From Desulfocapsa sp. (GTDB lineage Bacteria; Desulfobacterota; Desulfobulbia; Desulfobulbales; Desulfocapsaceae), in assembly GCA_029942265.1 (NCBI GenBank), contig JAOZTO010000091.1, positions 1-8,226 on the forward strand: a DNA stretch of 8,226 bases. Direction: 5' to 3'. The translations under genes and the position numbers were made by a program. The notes under the pieces were generated by a model. The model saw only the letters and a list, made by a program, of their open reading frames with translations, was not told the DNA's origin and searched no databases. The first letter of the stretch is position 1. Every line of letters starts with the position of its first letter. Of this stretch, positions 7,196-8,226 are shown piece after piece.

Positions 7196-7246
7196 GAACA
7201 ATGAAAATCGAATAGTACATATTCAACACATTGTACTACTTTGTTC
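7196..7246. repeat. Nested inverted repeats directly after ackA
   Basis: The outer arms GAACAA (7196-7201) and TTGTTC (7241-7246) enclose the inner arms TAGTACA (7213-7219) and TGTACTA (7232-7238) around a 12-base loop. The structure starts at the base after the ackA stop codon. No T-run follows, so it is not a standard intrinsic terminator. It could be a 3'-end stabilising stem-loop, a factor-dependent termination site or a protein binding site. Confidence 0.45.
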
Positions 7247-7302
7247 CTGAGTATTGTAAAATATCTGGTAATATCGAAGATCATGTGATTTAATATGTTA
7301 AA

Positions 7303-7329
7303 TAATATTGCTAGGAAGCTGTCCGAGAA
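7303..7329 (+). promoter_or_regulatory. Candidate sigma-28 (FliA) promoter for the chemoreceptor gene
   Basis: TAAT (7303-7306) lies exactly 15 bases before TCCGAGAA (7322-7329). The FliA consensus is TAAA-N15-GCCGATAA, so the match is three of four and six of eight with ideal spacing. The start point would fall near 7336, giving a leader of about 36 bases. A 14-base palindrome, TTTGAT-GA-ATCAAA (7334-7347), overlaps that point. Flagellar-regulon control of a chemoreceptor is biologically expected, but the motif alone is not decisive. Confidence 0.4.
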
Positions 7330-7371
7330 CATGTTTGATGAATCAAATGCTACTCACTTTTTAGGGGAAAT

Positions 7372-8226
7372 ATGAAAAACATCAAAGTAAGTATTCAAAT
7401 TATTGGTGGATTTGCCGGCATACTGTTATTGATGGTGCTGGTTATGGCGATTTATCAGATCTCTTCCAGTAAAACCTCAAGTGGATTTAATGATTTAATC
7501 ACTGGTGATGTGGCCATCCTTAATCATGTTAATGCCGCTGAAATGTTTATGTTGCAGGCTCGTCGAAATGAGAAGGATTTTTTACTGCGAAAAGATTTGA
7601 AATATTTAGATAAACATGAAAAGAATATTGATGGCTTGATAGCACAACTTCACGATGCACAGAAAATCGGAAAACGAAATGATGAATCACAGCTTGTTAG
7701 TGAAGTAGAAGAAATTGTTCAACATGTAGGAGAATACAGGAAGAGCTTTGAAGGATTGGTGGAATCTCAGACGAGAGCAGGACTTGACCATAAATCTGGT
7801 CTTCAGGGGAAATTTCGTACCTCAGCGCATGATCTTGCGGTAGATCTTCTCGGGCATGAGGTGGACGATCTGCTGATTGCACTTTTACAGGTACGTCGCT
7901 ACGAAAAAGATTTTTTACGATCCGTTGGCAATCAAAAAAAGAACGATAAGTATAAGAAAAAATTAGAAAATGCTCTTACCGTTTATGATTCACTTCTTGA
8001 AGCCAGTGCCTGTGATGCGGTGGCAAAGGAGCTTCAGCAACAGGCACTTGCTAAATACATTAAAGCTTCAACTCCTTGGATGCTGTCCACAACTGATTAC
8101 GAAAGAGAGCAACATTATCAAATGATGCGGAAGGCTTCTCACGATATGGAGAGTGCCATTAAATCCGTTGGTGTCTCTGGCACAAAAGCTATGATGCTCA
8201 CTATCCGTAAACATGAAAAAGACTAT
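7372..8226 (+). CDS. Methyl-accepting chemotaxis protein-like sensor, 3' end beyond the window
   Basis: The frame is open for 285 codons to the window edge. ATG at 7372 follows AGGGGA (7363-7368), a close but plausible ribosome binding site. The product has a short positive N terminus (MKNIK), a membrane segment at about 8-28, then a long, mostly helical, charged region facing the periplasm. Three motifs repeat: ARRNEKDFLLR (63-73), VRRYEKDFLR (174-183) and IRKHEKDY at the cut end (278-285). GLDHKSGLQGKFR (137-149) lies before the second. This pattern resembles the helical bimodular (HBM) ligand domain of McpS-type chemoreceptors, which senses small organic acids in Pseudomonas. HAMP and signalling domains would lie downstream and cannot be seen, so a sensor kinase or cyclase with the same input domain is not excluded. 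The ligand is unknown. Confidence 0.8.
   Translation, partial: MKNIKVSIQIIGGFAGILLLMVLVMAIYQISSSKTSSGFNDLITGDVAILNHVNAAEMFMLQARRNEKDFLLRKDLKYLDKHEKNIDGLIAQLHDAQKIGKRNDESQLVSEVEEIVQHVGEYRKSFEGLVESQTRAGLDHKSGLQGKFRTSAHDLAVDLLGHEVDDLLIALLQVRRYEKDFLRSVGNQKKNDKYKKKLENALTVYDSLLEASACDAVAKELQQQALAKYIKASTPWMLSTTDYEREQHYQMMRKASHDMESAIKSVGVSGTKAMMLTIRKHEKDY

Overview
The window is a moderately AT-rich bacterial chromosome segment. All five protein genes lie on the + strand. They are the 3' part of carB, then ftsH, folP, ackA, and the 5' part of a transmembrane chemoreceptor (MCP-type) gene. The housekeeping proteins are Gram-negative in type. The mix of an acetate kinase and a chemoreceptor with repeated R-R-x-E-K-D-F motifs is most reminiscent to me of Desulfobacterota (Desulfobulbales-like sulfur bacteria). 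That placement is an impression from protein style, not a computed result.

Layout. Positions 2-2725 encode about 907 residues of the large subunit of carbamoyl-phosphate synthase; about 169 N-terminal residues lie before the window. A 401-base gene-free stretch (2726-3126) follows and holds the most unusual structure here. At 2865-3006 is a 142-bp MITE-like element with ends GTAACTA/TAGTTAC, an internal 107-bp imperfect palindrome, and a perfect 9-bp flanking direct repeat AAATATTGT (2856-2864 and 3007-3015) that looks like a target-site duplication. Between this element and ftsH are two weak promoter candidates and a 15-bp inverted repeat.

ftsH (3127-5133, TTG start) encodes the membrane AAA+ zinc protease. 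folP (5136-5936) begins 2 bases after its stop codon, so the two are probably co-transcribed and translationally coupled. folP contains a perfect 13-bp hairpin inside its coding sequence and a run of eight C at codons 2-4. ackA (5996-7195) follows after 59 bases that hold a weak terminator-like structure. The usual downstream partners of ftsH-folP (glmM, or cdaA) are not seen here.

Between ackA and the last gene lie a nested palindrome (7196-7246) and a candidate flagellar sigma-28 promoter (7303-7329). The last gene (7372 to the window end, open) encodes a membrane-anchored, mostly helical sensory region resembling the HBM-type ligand domain of chemoreceptors, with three copies of an R-R-x-E-K-D-F/Y motif.

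The genes do not form one pathway. carB serves pyrimidine and arginine precursor synthesis, ftsH membrane protein quality control, folP folate synthesis, ackA acetyl-phosphate/ATP metabolism, and the last gene chemotactic sensing. I found no CRISPR array, tRNA, rRNA, phage gene or obvious defence system.
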